In this document: in pieces, positions 33,200 through 33,606 of the stretch
How the letters are laid out: each line of letters begins with the position of its first letter
Numbering within the stretch: position 1 is the first letter of the stretch
Assembly: GCA_001820935.1 (NCBI GenBank)
Contig: MHRI01000009.1
Coordinates: forward strand, 1-33,606
DNA length: 33,606 bases
From: Candidatus Taylorbacteria bacterium RIFCSPHIGHO2_01_FULL_51_15
GTDB taxonomy: Bacteria > Patescibacteriota > Minisyncoccia > Phycocordibacterales > UBA10002
Reading direction: 5' to 3'
Translations under genes and position numbers: made by a program
The notes under the pieces: model-generated
What the model saw: only the letters and a program-made list of their open reading frames with translations
What the model was told of the DNA's origin: nothing
Database searches by the model: none

Positions 33200-33606
33200 T
33201 TAAACCTTAGCTGAAGCGGGGAAGATGATATCCCAAAGCGCGCCCGCGACATTACGCGGTTCCCCTTCGAGAGGATAATGATGAAGATCGATGAAGGGGA
33301 GCGAGTTGCACTCGATGACTCCACTTCGCGGTTGCTCCTGCCACGGGACGCGGACATCCCCCATAATAAAATCAACGCCGACCAGGGGGTCCTGAAGCAG
33401 TTCACCTATTGTTTCGAGGAGTTTCCTGTTCTCGGGATGCACGCAGTCGGTAAGATCGGTCGTGCTCGCCCCAATGCCGCGGCTCACTTTCTGATTGAGA
33501 AAGATGAGTTGCCCTTTTTGGGGAATACTCTCCAGCCCGAGGTTCTGGCGAGCGAGTTCTTGCTTTGCCTCCGCGTCAAGGACGATAGGGTGGAACGTCG
33601 GGCCAT
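33200..33606 (-). CDS. ATP-grasp domain protein (cyanophycin synthetase/glutathione synthase-like), N-terminus beyond the window
   Basis: SRGIGASTTDLTDCVHPENRKLLETIGELLQDPLVGVDFIMGDVRVPW...GVIECNSLPFIDLHHYP; the frame stays open to the window end. Confidence 0.75.
   Translation of the reverse strand, partial: GPTFHPIVLDAEAKQELARQNLGLESIPQKGQLIFLNQKVSRGIGASTTDLTDCVHPENRKLLETIGELLQDPLVGVDFIMGDVRVPWQEQPRSGVIECNSLPFIDLHHYPLEGEPRNVAGALWDIIFPASAKV

Overview
This is a chromosomal segment of a bacterium that looks like Patescibacteria/CPR (Parcubacteria-like). That placement is inference from gene content and style, not from a tree. The housekeeping part (about 1-17.6 kb) holds trxB-like, ftsZ, ftsA, ybeY, a bS21-like gene, a hisS-like gene, lepB, pth, rpsA (S1 repeats), an MBL-fold gene, gyrA, a SAM methyltransferase and an extracellular solute-binding protein. 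The accessory part (about 17.7-32.4 kb) holds a run of six or seven small two-TM VirB2/TrbC-like pilin-type genes, then a mostly minus-strand block of orphan membrane, coiled-coil and lipoprotein genes plus three Ig/PKD/CARDB-like surface proteins. There are tRNA-Val(GAC), tRNA-Leu(TAG) and tRNA-Lys(CTT) genes and a truncated ATP-grasp gene at the right edge. The strongest candidate for something undescribed is a compact cassette at 697-1379: a PaaX/Cas2-fold gene bounded on both sides by the same 38-40 nt perfect palindrome. The 3' palindrome contains the gene's stop codon, the cassette lies directly upstream of tRNA-Val, and a related solo palindrome with the same TTTAGCAA ends sits at 29809-29844. 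Other notable patterns: several families of intergenic inverted-repeat elements, hairpins with a conserved loop and compensating stems, palindromic elements apparently inserted in frame in coding genes (pth, hisS-like, one pilin-like gene), a nested array of tRNA-Leu 3'-end fragments, and a non-canonical FtsZ tubulin signature. Everything was read by eye. No homology search, folding or alignment was run.
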